A DNA stretch of 64,000 nt from Telopea speciosissima (GCF_018873765.1 NC_057924.1:868001-932000); one strand, 5' to 3'. Positions 22,316 to 35,152 are shown, numbered from the stretch's first letter. Notes: generated by a model from the sequence alone, not told the origin. A program made the numbers and translations.

Positions 22316-23453
22316 AAAAGCATCGTTTCATAAATTGGAATCGGGCAGTGGAATCCATCGTTATGATTCTTCATCCAAATGTTAGAATAGTTGAATTTCA
22401 CATTTGAGGGGCAGATTCTAAGGTTTTTGAAACAAAGAATCGAATCACAATTGTTAGCGACCAATTCAATTCTCGATTATTTGTTTTGAATTCTTAGTAA
22501 ATTTACCCCCCAAAAAAAATTTCGTAGTTAATATTGAACTGAAATAAAAATCAAGTTAAAGTTACATTCGTTCAATTTTGGTTATGAATGTAAAATTTTG
22601 ATTTTGTTCCAATTGTATTGGGAAAGAGAATGCTACTTGGTCATGTGTGCGGTGCACGGCTGCTGTGCCTAGACATAGGATCGTATAAAAAGATTGTCAT
22701 GCCCTAGGGATTTCTACTTTTCCATGGAGGCACGACGGTCATTTCGCGTGGCACTGTTCGATCAAGTAACATTCTTTCTCCCATTGAAAATAGTTGATTT
22801 CAAATCAATTAAAAATGATAAATCGATTTAATCCAACAAAACTAAATAAATTGATAAATTTGATAGCAACCAAATCAAACCTTGGTTAAACCAACCCAAA
22901 ACCATTAGACCTTACAACAGTACCCAAAAAAAAAAAACATTTTGATATTTAGAGGATATTGTTCCTCTTTTTCGTCTATTTGGCTCTTCCTTCTTCAATC
23001 GTGCGTTGAAAGTTTTTAAGATGATCGTGGTGTTTGTAAAATTTTTAGATTTTATGGGTTTTTTTTTTATAGATTTAATTTGTCTAATAGTTTAAGATGC
23101 TTTGAAGTTTATATCTTGTACCAAATTTGGTTATTTGTTTGATCTCCATAAATATATGATATGTTTCTTATGCAATCAACAAACACTCTTGGGATGCATC
23201 CTACATCAAGAACACATTCTAATAAAAATATTTTTAGAGATGTTAGAGAATGCAAACCATTATGGAACACACATCTATTTCATTACACATTCTAGTTGAG
23301 AACAAGAGAAGCCTACTAGTCCTTTTCAAATGGCATTCTCATTCTATGTGAAGAATGTATTTTATAATTTGAGAATGAAAGGTATTCCAAATATACACAC
23401 TAAACACAATCTTAGATTTCTAATGTGTTTATATGATGTTGCATATGTTAATT

Positions 23454-24381
23454 TGTTGCGTCAAGAAATCGTCGAGCGGTCCTGCGAGTGCCGTCACCTG
23501 CAAGTGGACCAAAGGGGTCAACAGAGAGAACCGGTGTGGTTCCGGCCTAGGGTTCTCCGATGCCAAAGTTAGATCTCCTGGCGCAAATAGATGAATAGTG
23601 ATTATTCAGTATGAGTTTTGATGTCCCCTATGGGGTTGTGTACCTTTGCCTTTTATAGTAGCATATGGCGGTGTGGAGAGTCCTCGTTTGATTGACGATT
23701 GTGCCGTTGAGTGGATAGAGGCCCTGGGTAGCGGGGCTCTATCACGATTAGCCATCTCCCGCGGGAGGGAGTGTCTGGTGGCATCGGGATCCTTGGTGGA
23801 TAGATATCCGCGTGTGGTGATAACGTCCTTGGTGCTTGAATCCGTCTGGATGACGTGACCTCTAAGGGTCTAGAGTCCTGGTAGTGACATGAGTCTTAGC
23901 GATACGATCGGGGTCGTAGATGGGTGGCCCCCACCTCGGTGCCCATGATCTTTGCTGGGTGAGGCCGCTCGTGAGGAGGCCGCGCTGGTGAGGCCGCGCC
24001 TGGTGAGGCTGTGAGGAGGCCGCGCCCCTGGTGAGGAGGCCGCGCCTGGGTGAGGCCGCGCCTAGGTGAGGCCGTGAGGAGGCCGAGCCTGGGTGAGGCC
24101 GCGCCTGGGTGAGGCCGCGCCTGGGTGAGGGTGAGGAGGCCGCGCCTGGGTGAGGCCGCGCCCCTGGTGAGGAGGCCGCGCCTGGGTGAGGCCGCGCCTA
24201 GGTGAGGCCGTGAGGAGGCCGCGCCTGGGTGAGGAGGCCGCGCCCCGGATGTGTGGCCGCGCCCGAGTAGTGGCCGCCCCTGAATGGTGCTGGGACTCCG
24301 ATTCATTCCCCTTGGCTATGGGGCGGGTCGTCTATGACACGTGGCGGTCGTTGATTGGCCCTGTGAATATTGGATGTATCA
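23454..24381 (-). repeat. 3' LTR of the Tat element
   Basis: This 928-bp LTR has the same ends as the 5' copy. Its gaggccgcg array spans about 23950-24250 and has a different arrangement from the other LTR, so the array changes length faster than the rest. Confidence 0.93.
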
Positions 24382-24400
24382 TTTGCCCCCCACTCTCTTG
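24382..24400 (-). other. Polypurine tract of the Tat element
   Basis: The minus strand reads caagagagtggggggcaaa directly before the 3' LTR, a purine-rich tract with a G run, as needed for plus-strand DNA priming. It overlaps one arm of a 10-bp inverted repeat (24392-24401 and 24412-24421). Confidence 0.75.
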
Positions 24401-24839
24401 GGATAGGATGTCCAAGAGAGTAGGTGTCTTTGCATAGTGAGGGGTCCGCTGCGAATAAACTTTCCTGTGGGGTTTGCCCGTAAATCCACTAATGAGGTAG
24501 GAGAGGTTGGGGGTTCAAACCTTACCTCCTACACTTTTTATTTTTTGTGGGTATATGTTCCTTCCTCTCCCTTCTTCTTTCACTTCTCATTTCTCTTTCT
24601 TACTTTTTGTCTCCCCTTTTGTTCTCCTTTAATTCCCCCTTTTTGTCTTTTGTCCTCTTTTTGGTGCCCTTGGTGCCTTGGTTTGCTTGGAAAGCTTGAG
24701 TGGTGCTTGGCTTGAGTGCCTTGGCTCTTGTGACCTCTATCCCTTGATTGTGCCTCGTGGTGTGGCTACGTCATCGCCGTGTGCTTGTCCTTCCGTGCGG
24801 TCACTTTTTTTTCTGAGGTAAATCGATCCCCACCCCTTT

Positions 24840-25115
24840 TTTTTTTTTTTTTTTTTTTTTTTGGTAGGGTGTCTCCTCGAGGCCGCGCTTGCGGGGCGTG
24901 GCCGCGGTGAGGCTGCGCCCTGCGGATGTGGCCGCGGTGAGGCCGCGCCTACGGGTGTGGCCGTGGTGAGGCCGCGCCTGCGGGGGTGCCCGCGCCTCGG
25001 TGAGGCCACGCCTGCGGGTGTGGCCGCGCCTTGCGAGGGTGGCCGCCTGGCTGGCCGCGCCTGGGTGGCCATGCCTGGGTGAGGCCCGCGCCTTGCCGGT
25101 GATGCCACGCCTATG
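24840..25115. repeat. GC-rich gaggccgcg array inside the Tat 3' region
   Basis: After a long T tract (about 24838-24862) come many ggtgaggccgcgcctgcgg-like words. They resemble the array inside the LTRs but lie outside them, suggesting that the motif spread within the element. Confidence 0.75.
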
Positions 25116-25203
25116 GTGGCCGCGGCGTGGGTGTGATGGACCCTCGCTCTTCTTCCCTGTTCTTCCTCTTGTATGTGATGGATCTGCTGTTTATATTTTG
25201 TAG

Positions 25204-26158
25204 GTGACATTCCTTTCATTTTTCTTGCCAGCTTCGGGGAGATTGCTTTCTCGAGTAAGTAGTTCGTTCCCCTCTTGTCCTTCATGTCGTTCCCGGGTGA
25301 CCTTGGCCCTGCTTCAGTCGGGGTTGGATCTTCAGAGGAGCGTTCCCCCGGATCGCCTTCTTCTGTGGGTACTCCCCCCTCTATACCCTCCCCTAGTGAT
25401 ACTGATGGACGAGTGGGACCTTCTAGTGTCTCCGGTCCCCGTAGGGATCGTCGACCCTGCGGGCGGCATCCTCATTGCCGGTCCTGGCGATAGGTTAGGC
25501 CCTGTTGCTAGCATCTTGTCACCCTCTCGACTTGGTTTCCCTCCGTGAGGAGTTTCATATTCCCGCCGAGGTCATGTTGCGTGCCCCTGGGCCTAGCGAG
25601 TATGCCTTCTCTCATCGTGCGGGGGAGATCTGCCTCTACCGTTCATTTTTCCTCCAGGGCCTTCGCCTTCCTATCCCTCGCTTTGTCGAGTTGGTGTTAG
25701 AGCATTGGCACCTCACCCCTGGGCAGGTGTTGCCCAACTCTTGGAGGGTGATCTTGGGTTTCTATGTCTTCTTCGCCCACCTGGGGCGTGCTACCACTGT
25801 TCCCCTGTTCTCCCACTTTTATCTGTTGAAGAAGGGGAACCATGGATGTTATCACTTTGCTCGCCGCGTGCTCAAGGGGCCCTATGCCTCTGTGGAGCTT
25901 CTCACGGGGATCACTAGCAACGTGAAGTATTGGAGGGATCGCTTCTTTTTTGCCACGGTCCCCCGATGCCCACTACGGACTGTTAGGGAAGTTATTGACC
26001 TCAAGAGGGTCAATCAGGGGCTTGAGCTGAGTGATTTTGAGGGTGACTCCCTCAAGCTGTGCCTGGGTCGCGATCCGTTCCATGTCCAGGAGTTGGACTC
26101 GGAGGCCTTCTGTCTCTCTGGAAGTGAGTCTGGTAAGAGCATTGTCTTTTGTACTTGA
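25204..26158 (+). mobile_element. Antisense ORF region (gypsy-type transposon domain) in the Tat element
   Basis: This plus-strand region runs opposite to gag-pol, between integrase and the 3' LTR. The stretch 25505-26158 is open for 217 codons and resembles the plant 'putative gypsy type transposon' domain (PF04195), with words like PSEYAFSHRAGEICLYRS, LRLPIPRFVELVLEHWHL and RVILGFYVFFAHLG. Tat elements are known to carry such an antisense ORF, of unknown function. This is part of the fossil element, not a host gene. Confidence 0.7.
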
Positions 26159-27601
26159 TTGGCATGTTGGTATTTGAATGTATGTGTCATCGATTGGTTG
26201 GTCGATCTATACGGTGGATACGCGTCAGGACTTGATTTGCTCGCGGCAATCTGCGGAGGGAAGGCCGCTTCTCAGGGTGGTCCATCTGTTGGAGTGACCG
26301 ATGTTAGTGGTGCTTCTGCGCCTGTGGTTGTTGGAGCGAAGCGGAAGGGTGGACCAGGACATGCCCGCGTGACGAGCTCTGGCGTGCGGGTCCTCCTTCC
26401 CCGTACTTCTCCTGGTGACGATGGCGTTCCCGGCTCTGTGCCTCTGCCTCCCTCTGTTGTTCCTTCGGATCTTACGTGTGCCCCTTTCCAAGGGGAAAGG
26501 TGTGGGTTCCTCGGCGGTGCGCCCTGATCTTCCCCTTGGGTGAGTCCTGGTGATCACCTTGGGCGTCTGGAGGGCTCGACCTTGGCCGAGCCGGCGTGTC
26601 GCGGGAGTGGGTGGATAGGGGCGGGCTCCCTACCGCGAGGATGGCCTTGCAGAGGCTTAGAGATGCTTGTGCAGCTCGGACCCTCTACCATGACATGGCC
26701 GGTGAGTTATTCCTTTCTTGTCTCCTCATGTCCATTGCTCCATTTATTTTTACATTATTTTATCGCTTGCCATGTTGATTGTAGGTCCATCAAGTATTCT
26801 TTGAGGCGGTGCTTGCTGAGGGTCACGCTTCTCGTGAGGTGCGGATCTGCGCACCTGCGTGACGTGGAGAGGGAGCTCCGAGGGTGGTCGATTCCGTGAG
26901 AGGGCCGAGGTGCCGCCGAGAGGGTGTCGGGGAGCTGTTGTGGCGTCGGGAAGCTCCTAGAGGTGTACGAGGAGGCTGCGTGTGACTGGCTTTGGTGCGG
27001 CCGAGAGCTCGGCTAGGGTTACGGCTTTGGAGGAGGAGCTTCATTCATTGAGGGAAGGCATGAGGTGGAGTGGCATCTGCGGTGAGCGGGCGTGGCTGAG
27101 TTCGAGGCATCCTCTGCGTTCTCGGACATGTATCGGCGCAGCTTCAGCCCGCCTATGAGGAGGGGTCGGGACTTAGCCGCTTGTGTCTGGAGGTGACCCA
27201 CGACTATGACTCTCTGTCTTGGGGTTCTACGAGTTTCTTGCGGCGCTTCGGGTGTAGGCTGTGGTGGAGAGCGCTCGGTGTCGAGGTGGAGGCTGCCTAC
27301 TGCTGAGGGGAGTCTGCTGCGTGTCCTCTGAGGCGGACATGATGTCTCCAGCTGGGTCGGAGGTGACCCACCACTCTGTGATCCCTTGACCTTACGGTCG
27401 TCCCGATCCTGTAGACGTCTCAACCTTTTTCCTTTTTTGAACTTGAGTTGTAACTACTATGACTTTTCTATGTGATCGCTTTTGCTTTTCTTTGCTTACC
27501 TTGTCTCTTGGTGATTATTTGCGCGTTGATGCTCTCTGACCCTTGATAGTCCTCGAATTTTGGTAGTGACGTCGTGCCTTGGTGATCCTCTGACCTTGGT
27601 G

Positions 27602-28244
27602 TTGGCATGTCGCCTTAGGCATGAAGCCTCAATGTTGGCATGTTGCCTTAGGCTTGAAGCCTCGGTGTTGGCATGTCGCCTTAGGCACGAAGCCTCGGTG
27701 TTGGCATATCGCCTTAGGCACAAAGCCTCAGTGTTGGCATGTCGCCTTAGGCATGAAGCCTCAATGTTGGCATGTCGCCTTAGGCATAAAGCCTCAATGT
27801 TGGCATATCGCCTTAGGCACGAAGCCTCAGTGTTGGCATATCGCCTTAGGCACGAAGCCTCAATGTTGGCATATCGCCTTAGGCACGAAGCCTCAGTGTT
27901 GGCATATCGCCTTAGGCATGAAGCCTCAATATTGGCATGTCGCCTTAGGCACGAAGCCTCAGTGTTGGCATATCGCCTTAGGCACGAAGCCTCAGTGTTG
28001 GCATCTCGCCTTAGGCATGAAGCCTCGATGTTGGCATATCGCCTTAGGCACGAAGCCTCAGTGTTGGCATATCGCCTTAGGCACGAAGCCTCAATGTTGG
28101 CATATCGCCTTAGGCACGAAGCCTCAGTGTTGGCATATCGCCTTAGGCATGAAGCCTCAATATTGGCATGTCGCCTTAGGCACGAAGCCTCAGTGTTGGC
28201 ATATCGCCTTAGGCACGAAGCCTCGATGTTGGCATGTTGCCTTA
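27602..28244. repeat. 33-bp minisatellite in the Tat element, about 19 copies
   Basis: The unit reads ttggcatatcgccttaggca followed by cgaagcctcagtg, 33 bp. Since 33 is divisible by 3 and the unit lacks stops in several frames, long open frames of 11-residue repeats (such as LAYRLRHEASV) appear on both strands. These are by-products of the repeat. Copies differ at a few fixed positions (atg/gtg, tgt/tat), and some blocks of several units look duplicated together. Confidence 0.95.
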
Positions 28245-31200
28245 ATGTAGTGGCCGTGATTCGATTGAGTGGTAGGAGAAGACAAGTATTCTTGCAACAT
28301 TTTTTTATTTTGATTGAAATTCACATTGTCCTTGATGTCGTCTCTTTGCTACTCCTACGCTACTCATTATCACTACCACTCTTGCTATGCTTCTCTGGTA
28401 GTACTTCTTCGGATGTTACGAGTTCCAGTACGGTCTACCTTCTTGCCCCACAGAGTCTTCAAGCGGTAAGTCCACAGGCGTATTTGCTTGGAGACTATGT
28501 AGGGTCCTTCCCGGTTGGGTGTGACTTCCGCCCATATGCGGGCTGCGATGCACTTGCCCTCCGTAGTACTAAATCTCCCTGGTGGAATAGCCTTTCCTTG
28601 ACCCTGGCGTTATAGTACGGCGATGCGTTGTCTTGGTAGGCGACGTTCCTTAGTAGTGCTCTTTCGCGGACCTCATCTATAAAGTCTAGGTTTGCCCATG
28701 ATCGTCGACATAGGTGCGTTCATTAAAGTGCGGAACCCTATGGGACATAGCGCAAACCTCTACGGCGCCAATGCTTGATGCCATATGCTAGGCGGAATGG
28801 GCTCTCTCCTGTGGGCGTCCGTCTTGTAGTTCGGTATGCCACGGGACGCTTGGTAGTTCTTCTACCCACTTGCCTTTGGCTCCTTCTAGCCTTTTCTTGA
28901 CTCCTTCCGATGGCGTTACGTTGGTGACCTCCACGACCATTGGCCGTGGGTATGCTACCGACACAGGCCGATAGTCGATGTTGTAGCGGTGATGAGAATG
29001 CTTGGAATTTAGGGTTGTTGAATTGTTTTCCATTATCGAGATGAGGATCCGTGGTACCCGAACCTGTAGATGCGTCGTCGCGGACGAACTTCTCCATCTC
29101 TGTCTCTGTTATCTTGGCCAAGGGTTTAGCTTCAACCCACTTGGTGAAGTAGTCGATCGCGACGACCCGGTACTTTCTGTTTTCTGGTGCTGCGGTGAAG
29201 TTGCCTAAGATGTCTAGTCCCCACATGGCAAAAGGTATGGGGTTGAGGATTGATGTCGGCTTGGTGGCGGGTAGATGGGGTCTGGGCGAACAAGCGACAT
29301 TGCTCGCACTTCTTGGCATATTGGATGGCCTCCTCTTGCATTCGTGGCCGAGTATAGTCCACAGCGGAGGATTTTGTAGGCTAGGGCTCGTCCCCCATGT
29401 GGCTTCCACATATCCCCTCGTGGACTTCGGCTAGGGCGTACTCTGCCCCCTTGGGTCCTAGGCACCGGAGTAGTGGTCTTGTTGCCCCCGCTTGTACGAT
29501 CCGTCTAGGACGGTGTACTTTGCAGCTCTCATCCCGATCTTCCTTGCTTCGGCCTTGTCTTACGGTAAGACATCGTTCGGAGGTAGTTGAGTAGAGGGTC
29601 CATCCGCTAGGTCCCTCCGTGATCTCGTTAACTGCTTTTCCTTATACGTTGGCTCATGCGAGATCTCAACATAGTGCGCTAGCCAAATTTCGGAGTTCCT
29701 CATTGGCTAGCACAGACGGGGCATCGGCGGGCGTTCTCCTCCCTGGGAACTCGAACCATCTCAAACTTCTCGAAACCCTCGATCAATGCTTGAGCGCGTG
29801 CTAGGTATGATGCCATCCTCTCATCTTTTGCCTCATACTCCCCATTCACACTGATTCACCACAGTGGGAGTCGCTCCGGGTGGATAGGTGTGTGACTTGG
29901 ATGGCTTTGGCCACGAGTCCACTAGTAATGCCTCGTACTCTGCTTCATTATTGGATGCTTGGAAGGTGAACCGGAGAGCATATTGGATACGAAATCCCTC
30001 GGGGCTGGTTAATATGAGCCAGGCCGCTTCTCGCCGCATTGCTCGACCCGTCCCACGAACATGTCCCACGATCCGTGATCCTTCTCTTCGGGCTCCCTGT
30101 TTGTGACTCGATCTCGGGGTACACTCGCAATGAAATCTGCAAGAGCCTGGCCTTTGATGGCTGTCCTTGGTTGGAACCTGATGTCATGCTCACTTAACTC
30201 CACCGCCCATGCTATCAATCGTCCGGAGACGTCCAGCTTGTGCAATATCTTCTTCAAGGGTAGGTCTGTGAGGACTGTGATGGTATGGGCTTGGAAGTAT
30301 GGTCGTAGCTTCCTGGCTGCCATTACCAATGCATAGGCTACCTTCTCGATCCTAGTGTACCTGGTCTCTGCATCGATCGGGACATGGCTGACGTAGTAGA
30401 TCGGCCTCTGGACTTTGTCTTCTTCCTTTAGCGATGCTGCCTGACCGCGACAGGGTGGCGGCCGAGGTAGAGCTGCAACTCTTCGTTAGGTTCCGGTCGC
30501 CCAAGCAAGGGTGGGCTCTCTAGGTACTCCTTCAATTCTCCGAACGCCTTTTGGCACTCTTCCGTCCATGTGAAGTCCTTAGGGCTTCGGAGGTTCTTCA
30601 ATGTTTTGAAGAATGGTAAGCACTTATCACCTGATCGTGACACGAACCTGGAAAGGGCGGCAACCCTTCCATTCAACCTCTGCACTTCCCTGACCGTTCG
30701 AGGAGGTGCCATCTCTTGGATGGCCTTGATCTTGGATGGGTTGGCTTCTATTCCACGGGCTGAGACCATGAACCCCAGGAATTTTTCCTGACGTTACACC
30801 GAAGGCGCACTTTGCGGGGTTTAGCTTCATCTGGTTCCTCCTCGATCTCGTGAATGCTTCCTCTAGGTCGGTCGGTGTTGGTTGGTGTGGACACTTTTCA
30901 CGAGCATGTCATCCACATATACCTCCATGTTGCGCCCGATCTGCTCCTCGAACATCTTGTTGACCATTCTCTGATAGGTGGCCCCTGCGTTCTTTAACCC
31001 GAACGGCATGACGTTGTAGCAATAGTTCTCTTTGTCCGTCCAGGAATGCGGTGTAAGACTCATCATCCTCATACATGAGGATCGGTTGTATCCGGAGTAG
31101 GCGTCCATGAAACTCGGCATCTCATGGCGGCGGTGGCGTCGATCGTAGGTCGATCCGGGCAGTGGGTACTCATCTTTTGGGCATGCCTTGTTCAGGTCGG

Positions 31201-34189
31201 TGTAGTCGACACACATCCTCCACTTCCCACTTGGCTTTGGTACCATGACCACGTTGGCGAGCCAGGTTGGGAACTTCTTCTTCTACGATGAACCCGATCG
31301 GCTTAACTTCTCGACGTCCTCCTTGATTCTTGCTTATCGATCGAGGGCGAGTTACGCCGCTCGTTGAACAGGCTTCTGGTTGGGTCGACATGTAGTCGGT
31401 GTTTCGCTATGGAGCGTGGTATTCCTGGCATGTCGGAGGTCGACCATGCGAAGACATCTATGTTCGCTTGGAGGAGGTGTCCAAGCTCTTCTTTTCTTCC
31501 TTGCTTAGCGGCGAGCCGACTGAACGACCTTGGAGGGGTCATCTGGCTGAGTGGCCATGGGATGAGGTCTTCCACTGGCCTTCCCCTTCTCTCTGTCAGT
31601 TCATCTCTCTGGTCACCGATCATGCTCTCTAGGCGAGTGCCATTCCACGGGTGTTGCCATTATTCTTTTTCATGAAGGTGGCGTAGCACTCCCTTGCTTT
31701 CTTCGATCTCCTCGGACTTCGCCTACCCCGTTCTCGGTGGGGAACTTCATCTTGGTGAAGTGGTGATATGACTCCTCTAAGGGCGTCGTGATGGTCGCCC
31801 TAGGAGGCCGTTGAAGGACACCACGGACTTGACTACCATGAAATTTACCATGATGGTTACTTGTTGAGGGTGTACCCCGAAGGTGACGGGTAGCTCTATG
31901 GTACCTCGATGGAGGCGGTGGCACACGAGAATCCATGGAGATAAGTGGGCTCTGGTTTGAGCTGGTCATCCCCGAACCCGACGTCGATAGGCGTCCAAGG
32001 AGAGTACGTCAGCAGACGCCCCTGTGTCTATCGGTACCACTGTATGCAGTCGATTGGCTACCTCCACTGTACTACCAAGGCATCTTCATGCGGGAAGTTT
32101 AGTCCTTCCGGTCTTCATCCGAGAAGGAGATCACCGCCTCGGTCTTGGCTATCTTCTTTGGGCTTCTCTGCCACTCCCACGAACCTGGCATGGGTTTTAG
32201 CTTTTACGGTGGACTCTTGCCCTGGTCCTCCAAGTATGGTGAGGATAGGAGGTCCCTTGGTGCCACTAGGTTACGTGGCATCTCTCCGCTCTTACGGGCG
32301 GTCTCTCTCTCGATCTGTTCTTCTTTCTTCTCGTCTCGGCTCCACTCTGTCTCCGTTGCGACCTCTATCTCCTTGGCACGAGCGGTTGTCACGTCTCCCC
32401 TTCACATACTTGTTCAAGCTTCTGCTTTTACCAGTTGTTCTATCTCTCTCTTCAATTGATAGCACTCCTCGTGTCGTGCCCATTCTCTTTGTGGAAGAGA
32501 CAATATTTGTTAGGGTTTCGCTTCTCGGCGCTGCTAGCATGGGTCGTGGCCAATGGAGTAGGTCACGGTCCTGGATCTGCATGAGTATCTGGGACCTGGT
32601 GGTGTTCAGTGGTGTGAACTCAGGGGTGCTTGCCCTCTCGCTTCTCTCTGGGCGGCGGTCTGTCCTCCTAGATGGGCGGTCGCTCTTCTCTTGTCGGCGC
32701 TCTGTCCTCGACCTCTTACTCTCGTTGCGGTCATCGAGTGCGACCTCTTGTTGTCTGTGGCTTGGCCTCGATTATTTTTGTTCTAGCTTGTAGTACCTCG
32801 GCCATATTTGCAAACTCGTTGCACCGCTCCAGGAGCTCTTTCATAGTCCTGGTCTCATGACGTGCCAGGTCCTTGATCAAGTCCAGGTCCCTAATACCTC
32901 CTGCTAGGGCTGCATGCTGTGTCTGGTCATCCAAGTCTCGAACCTCCAGGGACTCCTTGGTGAACCTGGTAACGTATTCCCTGAGAGATTCCCCAGGGTT
33001 ACGTACCACGTTTAGTAGATTGACGGTGGTCTTCTTACGCTTGACGCTTTGGAAACGGGTGACGAAGCTGCTCGCATAGCTCTGCGAACGAGCCTATAGA
33101 TCTCGGTCGTAGCACGGAGAACCATGATGTGGCTGCTCCCTTGAGGGACGCAGGGAATGCCCGACAGGATACCACGTCCGGCCCCCATACAGCGTCATCA
33201 TGCCATTAAAGTAGTTGATGTGGTCATTAGGGTCGGTGGTACCTTTGTAGAGTTCAAAGGTGGGTAGTCGAAACACTGGAAGGTAGTGTGGTGACATGAT
33301 CTCTGCCGAGAAGGGGTGTTGTCCAGGTATGGAATGTGTCTCGCCTTTGGTGCGCTTCTTCAACCCTTCCGACTTCTCATCCCGGTCGCGGAGTCTTTGA
33401 TCGAGCTCCTCGTCCCGTGTACGCCCCCACGCCTAGCCGGACGTTCGCTGCGACCCGTTCACGTTCTCTCTGGATGTCCCCTCCCGCCTTGAGTGTTGGC
33501 GGGATGGTGAATGGTCATGCCGTGATGAACCCTGTCGTGAAGGTGAGGGGCTTTCTTCTCTGTAGGTCCGGCCGTCGTGGTATGTGACTTTCTTCCGATC
33601 GTCAGTCGAACACGGACCTCCGGACCGATCTCTGCGGGCTAGACACCCTCGCCTTGGGTGTTGGCGTCCTCCCACGTTCGGACCGTGGCGAGAGGTCTCT
33701 TGTTCTCTGGGATCTTGGGAAGGCTCCCCCGCTGCGGAGTGGGGGTTGCTGTCGCGCAAGTCTCTCGATCTCGCGCCCCGGGAGATGATCTCCTAGGGTT
33801 TGGCTCTTGTTGAGGTATGGACTCCACCCTTCTGCTGGTGAAGTCCTCCGACGGTGAGATGTCGACGCTGCGTCGGTATTCTCGAAAGAGTCGTTGTTCA
33901 TCGAGGATGCGTCGTTGCAGGTCGTTGATCGACCCACGATGGGCTGGAGCATTGGGGTCGGTGTCACCTCTACCACCACATCGTTGGCCTCGTCATTGTT
34001 GGGCTCGCGATCACGGCCGGTCATTAAGGGGGATCTCCTCCTCCCGGAGGGACATGGTCTGGTCGTTGGCTCTGCGGCGAGCACTCGGGGTGGTGATCCA
34101 TTCCTTGCTCCGTTGTTGGTGGTGGTAGTCTTCCTTCGTGCCATTGAATGAGTATGGAAGCGAGCTAGTAGCTGTAATGGCTAGCGTCG

Positions 34190-34207
34190 TTCCCACAGAC
34201 GGCGCCA
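34190..34207 (-). other. Primer-binding site of the Tat element
   Basis: Three bases inside the 5' LTR the minus strand reads tggcgccgtctgtgggaa. The first eight bases match the 3' end expected of a tRNA-Asp-type primer used by several plant gypsy elements; the later bases fit less well. Confidence 0.6.
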
Positions 34208-34210
34208 ATC

Positions 34211-35152
34211 TGTTGCGTCAAGAAATCGTCGAGCGGTCCTGCGAGTGCCGTCACCTGCAAGTGGACCAAAGGGGTCAACAGAGAGAACCGGTGTGGTCCC
34301 GGCCTAGGGCTCTCCGATGCCAAAGTTAGATCTCCTGGCGCAAATAGATGAATAGTGATTATTCAGTATGAGTTTTGATGTCCCCTATGGGGTTGTGTAC
34401 CTTTGCCTTTTATAGTAGCATATGGCGGTGTGGAGAGTCCCCGTTTGATTGACGATTGTGCCGTTGAGTGGATAGAGGCCCTGGGTAACGGGGCTCTATC
34501 CTGATTGGCCATCTCCCCGCGGGAGGGAGTGTCCTGGTGGCATCAGGATCCTTGGTGGATAGATATCCGCGTGTGGTGATAATGTCCTTGGTGCTTGAAT
34601 CCGTCTGGATGACGTGACCTCTAAGGGTCTAGAGTCCTGGTAGTGACATGAGTCTTAGCGATACGATCGGGGTCGTAGATGGGTGGCCCCCACCTCGGTG
34701 CCCATGATGCTGCGCTGGGTGAGGCCGCGCCACGTGAGGAGGCCGCGCAGGTGAGGCCGCGCTGTGGTGTGAGGAGGCCGCGCTGGTGAGGCCGTGAGGA
34801 GGCCGCTCTGGGTGAGGCCGCGCTGGGTGAGGCTGTGAGGAGGCCGCGCCTGGGTGAGGCCGCGCCTAGGTGAGGCCGTGAGGAGGCCGAGCCTGGGTGA
34901 GGCCGCGCCTGGGTGAGGCTGTGAGGAGGCCGCGCCTGGGTGAGGCTGCGCCCCTGGTGAGGAGGCCGCGCCTGGGTGAGGCCGCGCCTAGGTGAGGCCG
35001 TGAGGAGGCCGCGCCCCGGATGTGTGGCCGCGCCCGAGTAGTGGCCGCCCCCGAATGGTGCTGGGACTCCGGTTCGTTCCCCTTGGCTATGGGGCGGGTC
35101 GTCTATGACACGTGGCGGTCGTTGATTGGCCCTGTGAATATTGGATGTATCA
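34211..35152 (-). repeat. 5' LTR of the Tat element
   Basis: This 942-bp LTR is bounded by tgttgcgtcaag on the plus strand at 34211 and ggatgtatca at 35152, so it has TG..CA ends. It is nearly identical to 23454-24381. The element-5' half is a GC-rich array of gaggccgcg(cc) words (about 34705-35045) whose copy pattern differs from the other LTR. Confidence 0.93.

Larger units (their letters stand above)
21600..23453. other. Intergenic stretch between oleosin and the Tat element
   Basis: It holds the oleosin promoter, a fold-back element (21921-22119), a 147-bp tandem duplication (22024-22315) and AT-rich low-complexity DNA after 22450. No gene is seen. Confidence 0.5.
23454..35152 (-). mobile_element. 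Ty3/gypsy LTR retrotransposon, Tat lineage, broken
   Basis: An 11.7-kb element inserted on the minus strand, flanked by a perfect 5-bp target duplication TAATT (23449-23453 and 35153-35157). In element order it has the 5' LTR (34211-35152), primer-binding site (about 34190-34207), gag (about 32700-34144), protease-like region (about 31670-31970), reverse transcriptase (about 30430-31400), RNase H (about 30010-30330), a second RNase H-like domain (about 29833-30070), integrase (about 28740-29410), a long 3' region with an ORF on the opposite strand, polypurine tract and 3' LTR (23454-24381). The pol order places it in Ty3/gypsy. The second RNase H and the antisense ORF are traits of the Tat group. 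The LTRs are roughly 98% alike outside a length-variable repeat, which at usual plant rates suggests about one to two million years. The coding regions are broken in many places (about ten or more). Confidence 0.92.

Noticed and set aside
23896-24306. Arg/Pro-rich open frames in the LTR array (also 34621-35175 and 24737-25285)
   Set aside because: They are translations of the GC-rich gaggccgcg repeat on both strands, with no domain.
27560-28615. Long plus-strand open frames of 11-residue repeats
   Set aside because: They come from the 33-bp minisatellite, which lacks stops in several frames; there is no sign of a real protein.
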